Counted from the stretch's first letter, positions 1-11,576 are shown. The stretch: DNA of 64,000 nt from Chinchilla lanigera (GCF_000276665.1 NW_004955416.1:5135379-5199378); one strand, 5' to 3'. Notes: generated by a model not told the origin, from the sequence alone. Numbers and translations are program-made.

Positions 1-2389
1 CAACCAGGAGTTCTCCGACAACACAGGATGGCCATCAAAAATGAACCACTGCAATGTTAGAGTTATTTAATATATAGAATTGTAACCTGGCCTATCTTGT
101 ATTCTCATAGTTAAGCCTTTTTTTATGGTATTTGGTTCCATATTTTAAATCTAGAAGTTGGTGCTTAAAACTATGAGAAAAGGCTCACATGGAAGAAAAT
201 TGAGCTCACCTAAAAGTATCATCAAGTACAGATATAATTGTAGGTTTGAATTTATTAAATAGACTAGATGTGCAACAACAAAAGCTCTCAAAACTAGAAT
301 GAACTGTCTTTTCAAGTGGTGACTTCCTTTTCAATAGAAGTGTTCAAAGAGTAACTAGATGATCAGATATGTAGGGGGAAAACTAAAGCCAGTGGAACAA
401 GGTTGCGTGAGATAGTGTCTAAAGTCTCCATATTTTCTGAGATTGCAAAAGTGAAGCAGATCTAACAATACTTATGTCACACGTTATCATTTTCAACGCT
501 ACAACACCTCATTCCCTGCAACTTCACACTATGTTGGAAGGAAACAAGTACATATATGATTATTTCTTCTTAACAAGCATCGCCAAGGCCAATAGCTATC
601 CTGATGGCCACCAGAAAGCTTGTCTTTCCCATACGTAGAAATGTCCTCAAATAATAGCTTCAAAGACTAGACTGCTTCTACTGATCATAAACCCCAACAG
701 AAATATAATTTTACCAAGATTTCTATCACCTTCACAGTGTTAGAAATGAGAGGTTTGGTTTTATCCCTGATAGACATTGTCATTTGAAATTATTTGTTAA
801 AACCTCTTAGGTAATTAAGTTCCTCTTCCAAAGATTAGTAATAGTCTTAGAAAAAAATTATGTGCCTCCCTGATAAGGAAGCCTGTGAAATGCCCCCACA
901 TAGTCCTTGAAACAACCTCTTGGTTTTCAGAATAAAAATTCTTGTGCTGATAGAATATCAAACTACCCCCAGCACATTTCAGAAAGATAAACAACCCCAA
1001 CTTCTTTACTTCCTCTAACACGCTGATAGCAAACAAATGTTGCAAGACTGTGTGGCCTTTTTAGATCATTACTTAGGTCACCAACAGCCACCCTGAAAGC
1101 ATGACGGAAATATTTTGCTAAATTGTAGAATCTGTCATTTATATCAGCACACTTCAGTTTACTTTACAATATTCCATTTGTCTCTGGTATTTAATAATAC
1201 TCTATAACTACTAAAAACAATAAAAGAAAATATTGCAAAAATAATAGAAGACTAAGCTCTTTGTGTCCTCTCTGACAATATTCTGGGATCATTTATAAAA
1301 TAAGTCATCCAAACACTTCACCTCAGTTTATCCTATATGCACAGTAACTCAACTACCAAAGACTGGCAAACTTGTTACAGCAAAGCAAAGGTCCATAAAA
1401 ATCCAAGTTTGGGATAGGTGCACTTAAAGGGTAGTGAAAATTTCCAGATGTGGCCGGATTGCCGAAGGCTGTCACAAAAACAACACAGAACAATGATTGA
1501 AAACAAGGCTCTAGAATCAGGTTTTCATGACACACTATGTATATTCAGAAAACCCTTGAATGTACAAGAGGCTATTTTGACTCACTTATAAAACTTAATT
1601 CCCTTTACCCTGATATTTGCTGTTGATCTTCTACTAAGTGGAGAATCCCATTATTAGACTAGGTTGGTGTCCAGCAGGAGTATCGTTGCTCTTGTCAGGA
1701 GCTAATGAAAGGATCAGCAAGTAAAGTAATGTAATTGATTTCACCATTCCTTAAACCCCATCTAAGCAATTTCCCGTAGTCTAAGATTACCAGTCTAAGG
1801 CTCTAACATTTAAAATATCTTTTTACCATCATTTTAGAGAAACCAGTATATTCTTTGATTTGGAAGCAATCTGAGGATCCTTGGAAATTACAAAGATATT
1901 CCTAGAACTGACTTCACGTTTTTAAGATGTAAACCCACAACCCCAGGGCACTAAAAGGGCTGCAGCACTGTGGCAGTTATTAGGAAATAACAGAGCATCA
2001 GGTACTCAGAATCACCAGTGAGGCACAGGACTCTGGGTAGACGTGGAGAACAAAAACTCTAACAAATGATTTGCTACTGATATTAAAATTGAGGCAAAAT
2101 TTGGAACTAATAGAGAAAGACAGGCCCTATTCTATACATAAGGAAATGAGACTGGTAGCTTATTGAAGCTAAGAGCCATAGTTATTTCTGTTTAACACTG
2201 GGTTCCAGTTTTGTGCCAAACACATAACCCTGTCTAGATCCTAGGAACAGACATAAGTAGAGGGTGATCTTCTGCTTACCAATCAAAGGAAATTATCAGA
2301 AACAAAAGTTGGATGAGTAGTCAGAAAACAAAATACAGGAAGCAGGTCAGTGTCGCACCACAAATGTGTTGTTTTGACTGCATCAGTCC
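1..2389. other. Unassigned AT-rich noncoding DNA
   Basis: I recognise no gene or repeat family in this stretch. Its short open frames (the longest is 76 codons, near 815-1045 on the minus strand) have no domain, signal peptide or biased composition and look like chance. It may hold heavily decayed old repeats that only a profile search would reveal. Confidence 0.5.
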
Positions 2390-2615
2390 CTCTGTTTGAG
2401 CCTTCCTTGACCACAGGCAATTAGTCATTTCTATCTTCTGGCCTCTAGCTCTCTGTTCTCACCTCTGCTGAGAAGTATCTGGTTGTAACACTTGTTTATG
2501 TCTGCTTTCCCCAAGATTGTGTTCCTACACCCTAGCACAAAGCCCTGGACATGGGAGGCCCCTCCCGAGCTTATTTTAATAGAATGCTTGATTAAATGAA
2601 TAAAAGAATGAAGAA
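2390..2615 (+). repeat. L2-like LINE 3' end fragment
   Basis: The stretch reads like the L2 3' region: a CT-rich part, then a diverged form of the 'tagcac..agtgcctggcacatag' motif (here tagcacaaagccctggacat), then a tail of repeated TGAATGAAT-like units (here gattaaatgaataaaagaat). L2 is an ancient LINE, inactive since before the eutherian radiation. Divergence is high and the ends are approximate. Confidence 0.55.
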
Positions 2616-2988
2616 ACCTATGTTGTCGGAAGCCTCTCTTTATGGCCACAACCTTTGTTATGTTGTATTAGAAAAGAATGTTTTCAGACACAGTTTGAAT
2701 TGGAATGAAATATGGCCTTCAATCTCTTCACTATGTAACTTTACTTAACACAGAAATACTTTTTAACTATATTAAAGAATGATGAAGTTTAATGATTTTG
2801 ACTATCAGGAAAACTATAAGATATAAATCATTCAATTACAGTAATGACTCATCTTTTTATTGCATGTTTCTTAAGGAGGAAAATAAAAAAATTAAGGGAA
2901 AATAAAAACCATTTCAGAAAAATTGATACACAGTGAAGCTCATCTTTCTATATGATGGGTTTCATAGCCACTCTCAGGGTATAATTTA

Positions 2989-3001
2989 ACACACACACAC
3001 A

Positions 3002-3054
<53 letters not shown>
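2989..3054. repeat. Compound (AC)n(CT)n microsatellite
   Basis: About 8 AC units run directly into about 25 CT units without interruption. It is a pure tract and so probably length-polymorphic. The purine-rich complementary strand could form triplex DNA. Confidence 0.97.
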
Positions 3055-3058
<4 letters not shown>

Positions 3059-4400
3059 GCGCCAGCTCTGTTACTTTAGGCTTATTAACAGGTGCCTTTC
3101 TGCTACTTCCTTTTTCTAAAACAAGAAGTATTGAGTCAGCAGTTTAGCCGGAGGGAAATCTTCAAGCAATGACTATTAATAATAAAGACTTACCAATGCC
3201 GGCAAAATCCATTTCCCTTTTCAAAGACAGGGAGAACAAGCTATTAAAAGTTAGTATCATTTACCAAGTCAGAGAGATTTAGGAAAAGCTGCTTCTAGAA
3301 GTTTTGCTGTAGTTAACATTTGGGCCACATGCTTTGGGACACTTCCCAGAATCTTTATGCCAGCTATTAACAGAGACAGCCTCCATTTCAGGATAAAAAC
3401 TAGCAAAGACGTTAGAACGTGTTAAGTATTTACTATATTGTGAGTATTGTGACAAGCTCTTGTGTGAAGATATTACTGAGTCCCAACCACAACCCTGCAA
3501 GTGAAGCTGGCAATGGAAAGATGATCATTCTAAATCAGAGTCAGCTCTTTTCTGTTTCTCTAAACTCTTTCCATCTGAAATCTGTCATTCAGGTAAAACA
3601 ATGTAGGTAAAACACGGATGGAATATCTGATGTGAAGAACTGTGTTTCATAAATTTCTCACTGAGAGAATGAAAGGTTGTCAGTTTTCCCAGATGCTCAG
3701 GTTTTAGAACCAAATATCAGACAATCTTTCACATATTTCCTTCTTCTGCTTACATTAGAAAGTGTTGGTTCACCTCTGGAAGGCAACGGCATTCAAACTA
3801 TCTTGCTAATGACTCTTTCTGGCCCAAACTGCTACATTCACTTGAAACAAGGAGAGTGTGCAGCAGTCCAGGGTGACCCAGTTAAGAGCAGTCCCATTCA
3901 GAGCTATTAAGTGTCGTTTCCGTCTCAGGGAGGTCATCCCATTTAATCCCTGAGGACTGAAACAGCCCAGGAAGCAGTTTCTCTAACAACTCTCTCAGTT
4001 CATTTCTTGGGGGCCTAAGGGACTCGACTTTTGAAGAATGCTCTCTTCAAGTGAGAAAGAGGTTGGTAGGGAGGAGGAAGACAGTTAAGAAGAATCAGGC
4101 AGTAAAATGCTAATCACACGGAGAAACTGCTGAAGGGATTGCAAAAGGACACAGAAAGAGGCTGGAGGCACTGCCAAGGAGGAAGTGGGAAAACTCCCCA
4201 TCCATTTCCGCACCCTACTTCCTTAGAACCAACTGTACAAAAGAGAATGTGCCAGAGCAGGCATGTTGTAGGGAATGTGTCATGGGTCCCACCACGGGGA
4301 AATGAAGAGTTTCACAGCATAGTGAAGTCTCCATTCACTTACATAGCATCATCATGCTGCCTTTCTGCACATATGTGTACAATAAAAAAGTTTATTCCTT
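3055..4400. other. Unassigned noncoding DNA
   Basis: No gene was recognised. Around 3440-3510 there is faint resemblance to MIR text ('caaccctgcaagtgaag'), too weak to call. Open frames of up to 87 codons overlap on both strands and show no coding signature. Confidence 0.45.
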
Positions 4401-4417
4401 AAGAAAAATTCCTTTGA

Positions 4418-4512
4418 GGGGCTGGGGATTTAGCTCAGCGGCAAAGCGCCTGCCTGGCAAGTGCAAGGTCGTGAGTTCGGTTCCCGGTACCGGAGAAAAA
4501 CCAAAAAAAAAA
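4418..4512 (+). mobile_element. ID-like tRNA-derived SINE with target-site duplications
   Basis: A tRNA-Ala-like head starts GGGGCTGGGG and carries an A-box-like TAGCTCAGCGG and a B-box-like GTTCGGTTCC. It ends in a diagnostic GGTACCGGAGAAAAACC module and a poly(A) tail. The element is flanked by near-identical direct repeats, AAGAAAAATTCCTTTGAG at 4401-4418 and 4513-4530, the expected product of L1-machinery retrotransposition. Box integrity and an intact 18-bp TSD suggest a fairly young copy. It is a pol III-type SINE, not a functional tRNA gene. Confidence 0.95.
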
Positions 4513-4530
4513 AAGAAAAATTCCTTTGAG

Positions 4531-5810
4531 AAGTTTCTAAATCAGAAGCAGTGGGTAGCGTGGGGAAGGTGTACCCCATAATCTTTGTTTTAATAGGATC
4601 CCAGGTAATTTTTGACAGTCAATGGCCCATATTCCTATATCTCTCCCACACATCTCCAATGTGAAAAGATAGTTCTGGTCATATGACATCCCTCAGTTCA
4701 GACTATAAGATAAAACAGATACACAGTAGGGCAGGATAGCACTAATGAAATGTATTTATCTGTATGTATCTACCTCTCTAGTTGCTCTGCTCATCTATCA
4801 ACAGAAAATTTCTAAAGGAACTGTAAGTAGTTATCTTTACAGATAAAACAATTTGGAAGTGGAAGACAGAAGGGGAACACTTACTTTTTTTATATTTATA
4901 GGTCTTTATATATTTTAGCTCACTGTAAGCATTTCTTCCTTTTGTACCTTCTTGTCAGTAAGCATCACAGTTGACTCTTATGACCAGCCAAAATTAGAAC
5001 CATTGGAGGGAACTAGTTGTTAGTTTCTATTAGTTTAGTAGCCAGTAAGAGACTGTTTAAATATTTGTTGGAATTGACCCTTGGATGCTCTCAAGCATGA
5101 ATACTTCAGAAGTCCTGACTTCTGGTGTTCCTTGGCTTCTTTCAAAGTCTTGCTTCAGAAAATACATACCTTTAAGGGAGAACCATCTACGGGGTAGCCC
5201 TAGTCCCCCAAGACCAGTCCTGGAGCCTGCAGTTCAGAAACTTCTCGGATCCACTGCTGCCACAAGGCCAGGTTCTGCACACTCAGAATCAGCAGCAGTG
5301 TGGCCAGACTAGGAAAGGGTGCTGAGAAATGCAATGTGGTTTACGTGGCTGGATTCAATTAGCAAATATCAAAACCTGTTGTCTATGGGAGCCCAGCTTC
5401 CCTGTAGTGGTGATCACCATAGCATAAGCATCTAGGAAGGAAAATAACACCTCAGCATTCTAATGGTCTCATCCTTTCCATTTAGCTAAAAGCAGGAAAC
5501 AGCCTCATGTATAATTGTAAAATACCCTAAATTTATCTTTAGATCTTTGTAGTCTCCACTTTCTAAGTCCCTCTCACCCTCTTGCTGCTGGGCATTATGC
5601 CAGGTGCCCCATGAACAGGACTCTCCTTGCCTGCCCACCTTGACACATCTTCAAAACTATTCTTTCAAATTTGTTCTTATAGTATGAAAATTATACCTTC
5701 TTACTCCCCATCCAAACTTTCCCATCCAAATGTTTAGTTTTACAATATTCTAATCTTATCTAATTGTAACTGAAGAAAATAATTCTAGAAAGTCACACTG
5801 AAGGGGACAT
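4531..5810. other. Unassigned noncoding DNA
   Basis: No gene or clear repeat was recognised. Short open frames (for example 75 codons from 5085) lack any recognisable domain. Confidence 0.45.
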
Positions 5811-5954
5811 CAGTAGTTCTCAAACTAAGTGTCCCATACCCCCAGCACACCTAAACCAACACATGGAATAGCTGAAAAAGCGGGGGAAGCACTGGGGATT
5901 GTGCTAGAAATACAAGCAAGATGAAGCACTTAGTTTGAAAGAGTCTCCAGTTCT
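5811..5954. mobile_element. Possible hAT-type MITE (low confidence)
   Basis: The left edge reads CAGTAGTTCTCAAACTAAGTG and the right edge CACTTAGTTTGAAAGAGTCT. These are partly complementary, and the left edge resembles the CAGTGGTTCTCAAACT terminus of Charlie/MER5 hAT elements. The interior was not recognised, and an accidental inverted repeat is possible. Confidence 0.35.
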
Positions 5955-6799
5955 GCTATACAGTCTTCAAGTGATGTTTTTTGAGAGTGACTGGGTTAGC
6001 TAGATATTAATTTCATCGTTAACCTCCAGGATTGTTTATGTGTTAATGAAGCAATTCTTTAAGCCAAAGTTGAATCTCTAATTATGGAGCTACTCGTACA
6101 TTGCTGGCAAGGAAGGTATTTGGGGATAATGGAGCCTTTGTAGGTTTCCCCAGAAACATCATCCCAGTGAGTGACTAACTCACCTAAACATTGGGTTTGC
6201 TCCCTTGTTCATATTGTTGTCAAAGATTTGTAAAAATCTCACAACACCTTCCCACCAGAACACTTGAAAGTTTACTTATTAGAGGTTGGTCTTGCCAGAG
6301 TAAGGCAAGAGAAGAAAACTATGCATTCCATCACTTCTTCATTCTAAATGGTATTGACTCTTGAATCCCAAAGGAATGCCAGCTTCCATAAGCTTCCTTC
6401 CACAGACCGATATTTTAAGTCTGGAATGCTAAGAATTAACAACCTTCATTTTTTTTCCCTGTGGAGAGGACGTTTGTGGCCTGTTTACCTGACCTACAAT
6501 AAGCAGCCCTGTTTTCCTGTTGGAAATTTTGAAATCTAATATAGAAAATATACAGTAGTCTCATAGAACAAAGAACTACCCACCCACACTTTTTTAGAGT
6601 CTACACTTTGCCTTCATGTTGCACGGTCACTTTACCTTCCCCAGAATACTTCAGAAGAACTAACCTCTGGAATCCCCCTAAGACTGAGCTATTTATTATC
6701 ACTGAATCCAAGCTCCAAACACTTTTGCAATCATAAAACTGGAAATCACATGCTATAACAAAAGTAAGCACTAACACCTATAAATCAACTACAAAGGCA
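5955..6799. other. Unassigned noncoding DNA
   Basis: No gene or repeat family was recognised. Confidence 0.45.
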
Positions 6800-6885
6800 C
6801 TGCTGCAGGGTAGGATGTAGCTCAGTGGCAGAGAAGACACGAGGCCCTGGATTCAATCTCCAGTATGGATAAAAAGAAAAAAAAA
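6800..6885 (+). mobile_element. Older ID-like SINE
   Basis: It contains the ID core 'ggatgtagctcagtggcaga', a decayed B-box-like segment (ggattcaatctccagtat) and an A-rich tail. Divergence from the 4418 copy is much greater, and the tail reads TATGGATAAAAAG instead of the TACCGGAGAAAAACC module, so it is an older subfamily. No clean TSD was seen. Confidence 0.8.
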
Positions 6886-7254
6886 GAGACAATGTTACCA
6901 GGAAAATGTTTTGGTTTAGAATAATTGGACTGGGATCATGTGCATTCAGATTAATGTAAATAATCTTCCCTAGAGTGAAAACATCATAGCCCAAAAATCT
7001 AATCACATACTTTATGAAATTCACCACAGAAAAGCTGAACATTAATGGTTCCAGCCATTAAAATTCCAGCCCAAGATCTGAAAGATGGATCTGATTCCCT
7101 TTCACCAAGAAAAGCTGCAGTCACTTATTAGATGGCGAAATGTTGACCAAAGCCTCAGAGTGGAATCCAGTTAACATCCTGGGAACAGCTAAAAACTGTA
7201 ACCTTGAACCACCTAACAGGCATTTAGCAAATGTCTTATAGCAATTTTTATTTT
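6886..7254. other. Unassigned noncoding DNA
   Basis: Nothing was recognised apart from short chance frames. Confidence 0.4.
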
Positions 7255-7790
7255 AACAAATCTCATTGATGACAAGTAACAGAAGCTCATTTGAACCACC
7301 TGAATTAAAAGAGGAGTTATTATAAGGATCTCCTAGATCTCAAAGGTAGGGAGAATGGGCCTTATGAGGACACAGCTAGCCATGGGACAGTCCTCAGCAA
7401 CTGTGACAGTGATTCTCCACGCCTCTCTCCACTGCTGTCTCACTTGCCTCTGTCTCTTCCCTTTCTCTGTCTCTGCCTCTTTTTATTCTCTCCCTCCCCA
7501 TTTGTGCCTTTCTACTCTGGTCTCTCTCTCTCCCTCATTTTTCTTTCTCTTTCTCTCTCCTCCCTTTCCCATCTCCCTTCCTCTGAGACTTCACTTCCCT
7601 CTTACCTCCCAGAAGAAACATGTTGTTTGCTTTTCTGTGAACATATTATATAAGACCACTTCTCTGTCAACCCAGTCTGGCCAAAATCTCAGGTGCTAAC
7701 TCCTGAGACACCACAAGATTTGCCCATCATGGGTAAATTCCCTCTCTGGTTGAGGCAATGGGACAGCTCCACTCCTTGTGGGGAAGGGAA
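7255..7790 (+). repeat. Probable ancient interspersed repeat with pyrimidine-rich core
   Basis: The order of parts, 'gacaagtaacagaagctcatttg..' followed by 'gagttattataagg', then a long C/T-rich block (about 7425-7605) and 'gtctggccaaaatctcaggtgc', resembles an old mammalian repeat I have seen but cannot name. The core is nearly pure pyrimidine on the plus strand. Two overlapping open frames here (114 and 69 codons) consist of Ser/Leu/Phe/Pro from CT repeats and are not genes. Confidence 0.45.
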
Positions 7791-7988
7791 AGGCTCCTAG
7801 AAAGAAAGTAATTTGGGATAGGAGGATATTAATTATTCCTCTTGCTGAAAAATATGTAAGAATCTTAAGGTCAATGTTGACCTTTAGACTAAACTTTTAA
7901 ATATGTTCTCTCACTATCTGTTTCTACTAACATGAGAACTTATAAAATATCTTTCAGTGTCCTTCCTTGTTGAAAAAATATATATTTC

Positions 7989-7989
<1 letters not shown>

Positions 7990-8028
<39 letters not shown>
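7990..8028. repeat. (TG)n microsatellite
   Basis: An almost pure run of about 19 TG units with one early interruption (TGTGCG). It could form Z-DNA. The open frame read from the opposite strand (Thr-His repeats) is an artefact of this tract. Confidence 0.97.
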
Positions 8029-8032
<4 letters not shown>

Positions 8033-8084
8033 CATGTGTGCCTGTGGGTATCTGTGTCTATAGTAGTAGCAGAAAAATCAGTAG

Positions 8085-8215
8085 AAAACTGGGAAAGGTT
8101 AGGAGATTTAGGCTCCACTGCTAAAACCAACACATAACCTTGCATGATTCTCAGGGTTTCTTACCTATGCCAGTCTGTAAGGCCCCTTCCATGTCTAACA
8201 TTCTAATTCTCCTGA
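8085..8215 (+). repeat. MIR SINE fragment
   Basis: The order of motifs follows the MIR class: a 'ctccactgctaaaaccaacacataaccttg' segment parallels 'tctgccactaactagctgtgtgaccttg'. The closing 'taaggccccttccatgtctaacattct' parallels the MIR tail 'taaggtcccttccagctctaacattct'. MIR is an ancient tRNA-derived SINE common to mammals. Confidence 0.65.
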
Positions 8216-9146
8216 AGCTTTAATATCTGTTCTTGTAATAATTGCTTCGAGAAAAGAACTCTGTGATTTGTGTGGTGCTTTTCGAGGAATACACATTCAG
8301 GGCAAAGGTCAATCAGATCTGCATCTTGTTAGATTTTTAGTTACTGCTTTGGAACTTTAGAAATTAGGGTTCATGGGAAATTTGCTAGCATACTGGTAGC
8401 TTCATTCACTCTTTCGAAGTTGCCAGTTATGGAAGTCTCCAAAGGAATTAGAATACCAAAAGTGAATTAATTTGCCTTATATTCAACAACAAAATTAGCC
8501 TCCAGGGCATTCAAACACAAATACTGCTAAAGTGGGTTTTTTCGATGTTACTTAAATTCCAATGTGCATTCAGAATAATAACCTCAGTGACAATGCAGTA
8601 GGCATTATTAAACTCCACTCAGGGAATTCAAGCAAGAGTAATAGCGGAAGCATGCTAAGCATAGGAAGAGAGCACCTTGAAGCCTGCCCACTCATTTCCT
8701 CAGATGAAAATCGATAAGCTTTTGACCACTACCAACACTGTCAAAAAGCAGATGCTGAGCAGACAGCCACACCTTAGACTTCACATCCTTCCCCATTAGA
8801 ACGGCTGCGTATGGCTTTTGAATCACAGCACATCAATCAGATATAAAAGAAGATATTTCTTGTCTTCTCTAAAAGGAAAGTGGGCTCCTATTTTGAAGGG
8901 CTGATAATAAATCAAGAAAGTGTTTCATCCACTGTGCCAACCGCCATTTTTTTCTTGCATATAGTCCATATTGCTATTAAAGGTACTTGGAAGAATCAAT
9001 TAGGGAATTTACAGTTAGAAGCATTACTTTACAAAGGTCCTCTCACCCAGAGAAATAAAACAACTGCCAAGAAAAATGTTAGGTATATGTTCAATTGCAA
9101 TGTACATAGTACATTGAACACAGATGCCTAATACATACTAAGTGGA
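8216..9146. other. Unassigned noncoding DNA
   Basis: No gene or repeat was recognised. An 83-codon open frame from 8880 has no coding hallmark. Confidence 0.45.
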
Positions 9147-9366
9147 TGTGGTGGATTGACAACGGGTAGTCAACTTGTAACACCTAGCTGAACTGAATCA
9201 GCAGGTGCTGGGTATGGGAGGCCCAGCTGAGGATTGTTGCTGACAGTATAAGAGGCAGAACTGGAAAGGAAGATGAGAGGCTGTTGGGAGCTGGTAGAAA
9301 CTGTTGGGTGCTGTTGGGAAGCTGTTAGGGAGCTGCTGGTTCTCTTGGACTATTCTGCTGGAGGAC

Positions 9367-9683
9367 CTTGTCATGCTGGCTCTCCTGATGAACTTGGCTG
9401 TTCTCATCAGAGGAGGAGCTCAGGACCTCATTGTTGCTGAGAATGGCTATGGTTCATTTTAGGGGAGCTCTGGTCCTCACTTTAAGCATCACTTCCTGCC
9501 TCCAGAGGGGAAGATGGTGCACTGCTCAGTCTCCTGGAGAAGCTTGTCATGTTGGCTTTCCTGATTGGAACTTGGCTTTCTTCATTGTTGGAGGAGCTCG
9601 GGACCTCACTGTTGCTGAGGATGGCTGTGGTAATTTTCAGGAGAGTTCTGGTTCTTACTTTGAGCATCGCTTCCTGGCTCCAG
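9367..9683 (+). repeat. Two-copy ~177-bp-period direct repeat
   Basis: Copy 1 (9367-9505) and copy 2 (9543-9683) both run from CTTGTCATG through GAGGAGCTC, GGACCTCA and GTTGCTGAG to a TCCAG end. The offset moves from 176 to 178 through small indels. Both belong to the candidate LTR. Confidence 0.88.
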
Positions 9684-9787
9684 TGCAGATCCCTCAGCCT
9701 GCTAGCACAATCCTTCATCCTGCTGGCACAGACTTTCTAGCTCCCCCCACTGACCTTTGGGCCTTAGTGCAGATCCATGAAACAGGC

Positions 9788-9913
9788 CTGCATGAGACAT
9801 TGTCATGGGCTCTATGCCTCCAGCTGGACTTGTGGGAGGCATTGTTATGAGTTCTAGGTCTTCTGCTGGACTCATGCAGGACATTACCATGGGATCCAGG
9901 CCCTCAGCTGGAT
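9788..9913 (+). repeat. Three tandem 42-bp units
   Basis: Units start at 9788, 9830 and 9872 with exact 42-bp spacing. Each contains an ACATT/GCATT block, an ATGGG/ATGAG block and a closing CTGGAC or CTGGAT. The copies are diverged, so the expansion is old. Confidence 0.85.
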
Positions 9914-10048
9914 TCTTTGGTCCTTAGTGTGTGGACAGATTTCCTGCACTCACTTGTATATGATTCTTTGGGTGACTATCATAAATAATCTTATAAAATA
10001 TATGTCCTGTATTATATTGCCTCCCTTGTAAAACCCCTGACTACAACA

Positions 10049-11452
10049 GTAGGTAACATATATATATACAGGTCTCTTTTTTCTTGAGTTGAATCAAATA
10101 TACAACAAAAAGCAAAAAGAAAGAAAGCTGAGAAATTTTTAAGAATTTGTTCACAAGACTGGAGTTTACTAAACTTATTTGTGATTTTCCCTCTTATCCT
10201 CAAAGCATTTTCACATCTACCACTGTTCTTTTACAATCACAACTGTGCTAAATAATTGACAACACTATCTTTAATGAAAAAGTTTAAGCATAGAAAAAAC
10301 AAAAGACTTCTCCAAATTTTTAGATTTTGATCAATGGACTTAAACTTCTATTCCCTGGCTCTGGTTTGTTACAAAGTCACAATATCTCCCTAAGACTCCT
10401 GTAACAATAAGCCCTTAGTAGTAACTGGTTCTCTGGTTTGCCTTAAAGAACTAGCTTATATTCTTTAGATGGTAGATCACTACTATCACACAAAACAAAT
10501 AAAGGGTAATCGGCAATTTGAAAATCTCTCCCCTACCCTCCCACACACACCCATACATACATACACGCCCTGAATGTGAATTGCTTCAGAGAATTCCAAC
10601 TCTGAAAAATGTGACACAAGTTTAAATTAAAAAATCAACAAGATTTTACTATGGATCCACCATTCATACTGCAGCTTCCTCTCAGGATTGGAATCCTCAA
10701 GAGACATTCTGATGGAAACTTGCTGCCTGATCAGAAATAATATAGAATTTTAATAGTTTGAAAAGGAGTAAAGGATATTAAGAAGAAGAAAAACTGTCAT
10801 AGCTGCTAATTGTGTGCAGGGCTCTTTTGGAAATTTAGTTAGTCTGGAATAATGAGCAAGAGGCTGATTTTTCTCTGGATAGTAACAGACTGTTATCTTG
10901 TTATCCTTTACATTTTTGCCCCATACCCATGGCGTAGATCCACTTCCGAGCACCACCCAACGCTGTTATTGTGGTCCCTGGAGATGCTGTTTAACCGCAA
11001 CTCTACTTACTGCAAAGCTTGAGTATGAAAGTGAATAAGCCTTTCAGTAAACCTTCCCTTCAGATTTCCCTTGCAGCACTGTGTATCAGAGACGGACCCA
11101 GCAGTCCCACACACTGATGACCTGGTAAACGCCTGTGAACCTGAACTGGTCAAGACACTGGGAGTAGGGGAAATTCACCCCTCACATTCAGCCACCCACC
11201 TCGCCTGCCTCTGGCCTCTTCTCGCTCCACTACAGACATACATGCATACTTGGGCCTTGTACTAGCATTTATCCTCATTCTTCTTTTTAAATTCTGATTA
11301 AAAACAAAAAAATTAAATTACATTTTTTAAAAATATATGATGTAAATCATATTCTATGAAGTCAAATAATATCAAAAAATGTAAAATTAAAAATGGCAGT
11401 CCTCTACCTCAGATCTGTCATTTTCTACTCTTTCAACTATTTCTTCTATTTC
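10049..11452. other. Unassigned AT-rich noncoding DNA
   Basis: No gene or confident repeat was recognised. It contains a short TA run (about 10060-10070) and a CA/CATA-rich patch near 10540-10565. Confidence 0.45.
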
Positions 11453-11468
11453 TTACTGTATACTTTTT

Positions 11469-11560
11469 TTTTTTGGTTTATCTCCGGTACCAGGAACCGA
11501 ACTCACGACCTTGCGCTTGCCAGGCAGGCGCTTTTGCCACTGAGCTAAATCCCCAGCCCC
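11469..11560 (-). mobile_element. ID-like SINE, antisense, with target-site duplications
   Basis: Read on the minus strand it is GGGGCTGGGGATTTAGCTCA, then a GCGCCTGCCTGGCAAGCGCA segment and a GGTACCGGAGATAAACC end with a poly(A) tail, which appears as poly(T) on the plus strand. Direct repeats TTACTGTATACTTTTT lie at 11453-11468 and 11561-11576. Same young subfamily as the 4418 copy. Confidence 0.95.
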
Positions 11561-11576
11561 TTACTGTATACTTTTT

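Larger units (their letters stand above)
9147..10048 (+). mobile_element. Candidate solo LTR with internal tandem repeats
   Basis: A GC-richer block of about 900 bp begins TGTGGTGG and ends CTACAACA, giving TG...CA termini. It holds a TATA-like GTATAAGAGG near 9247 and polyadenylation-like motifs (ATAAATAATC, TATAAAATA) near 9980. Inside are two diverged copies of a ~140-bp unit about 177 bp apart (9367-9505 and 9543-9683) and three tandem 42-bp units (9788-9913). These features fit a retroviral-type LTR, but no good TSD was found and I cannot name the family. The 139-codon open frame inside it reads across the repeats and is unlikely to be a gene. Confidence 0.5.

Noticed and set aside
2989..3054. 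CRISPR-like or satellite array
   Set aside because: It is a plain dinucleotide microsatellite. No spaced repeats exist anywhere in the window and the DNA is mammalian.
4418..4512. tRNA gene
   Set aside because: A- and B-boxes are present, but the 3' half does not fold as a cloverleaf, and the poly(A) tail with TSDs shows a SINE.
7355..7699. Ser/Leu/Phe-rich frame as a membrane or secreted protein
   Set aside because: The composition comes from a CT-rich tract and two frames are open at once.
9431..9850. 139-codon plus-strand frame with repeated WLQ/LTLSI-like segments
   Set aside because: The protein-level repetition simply reflects the DNA tandem repeats of the candidate LTR. The frame is not maintained on both sides of the repeats.
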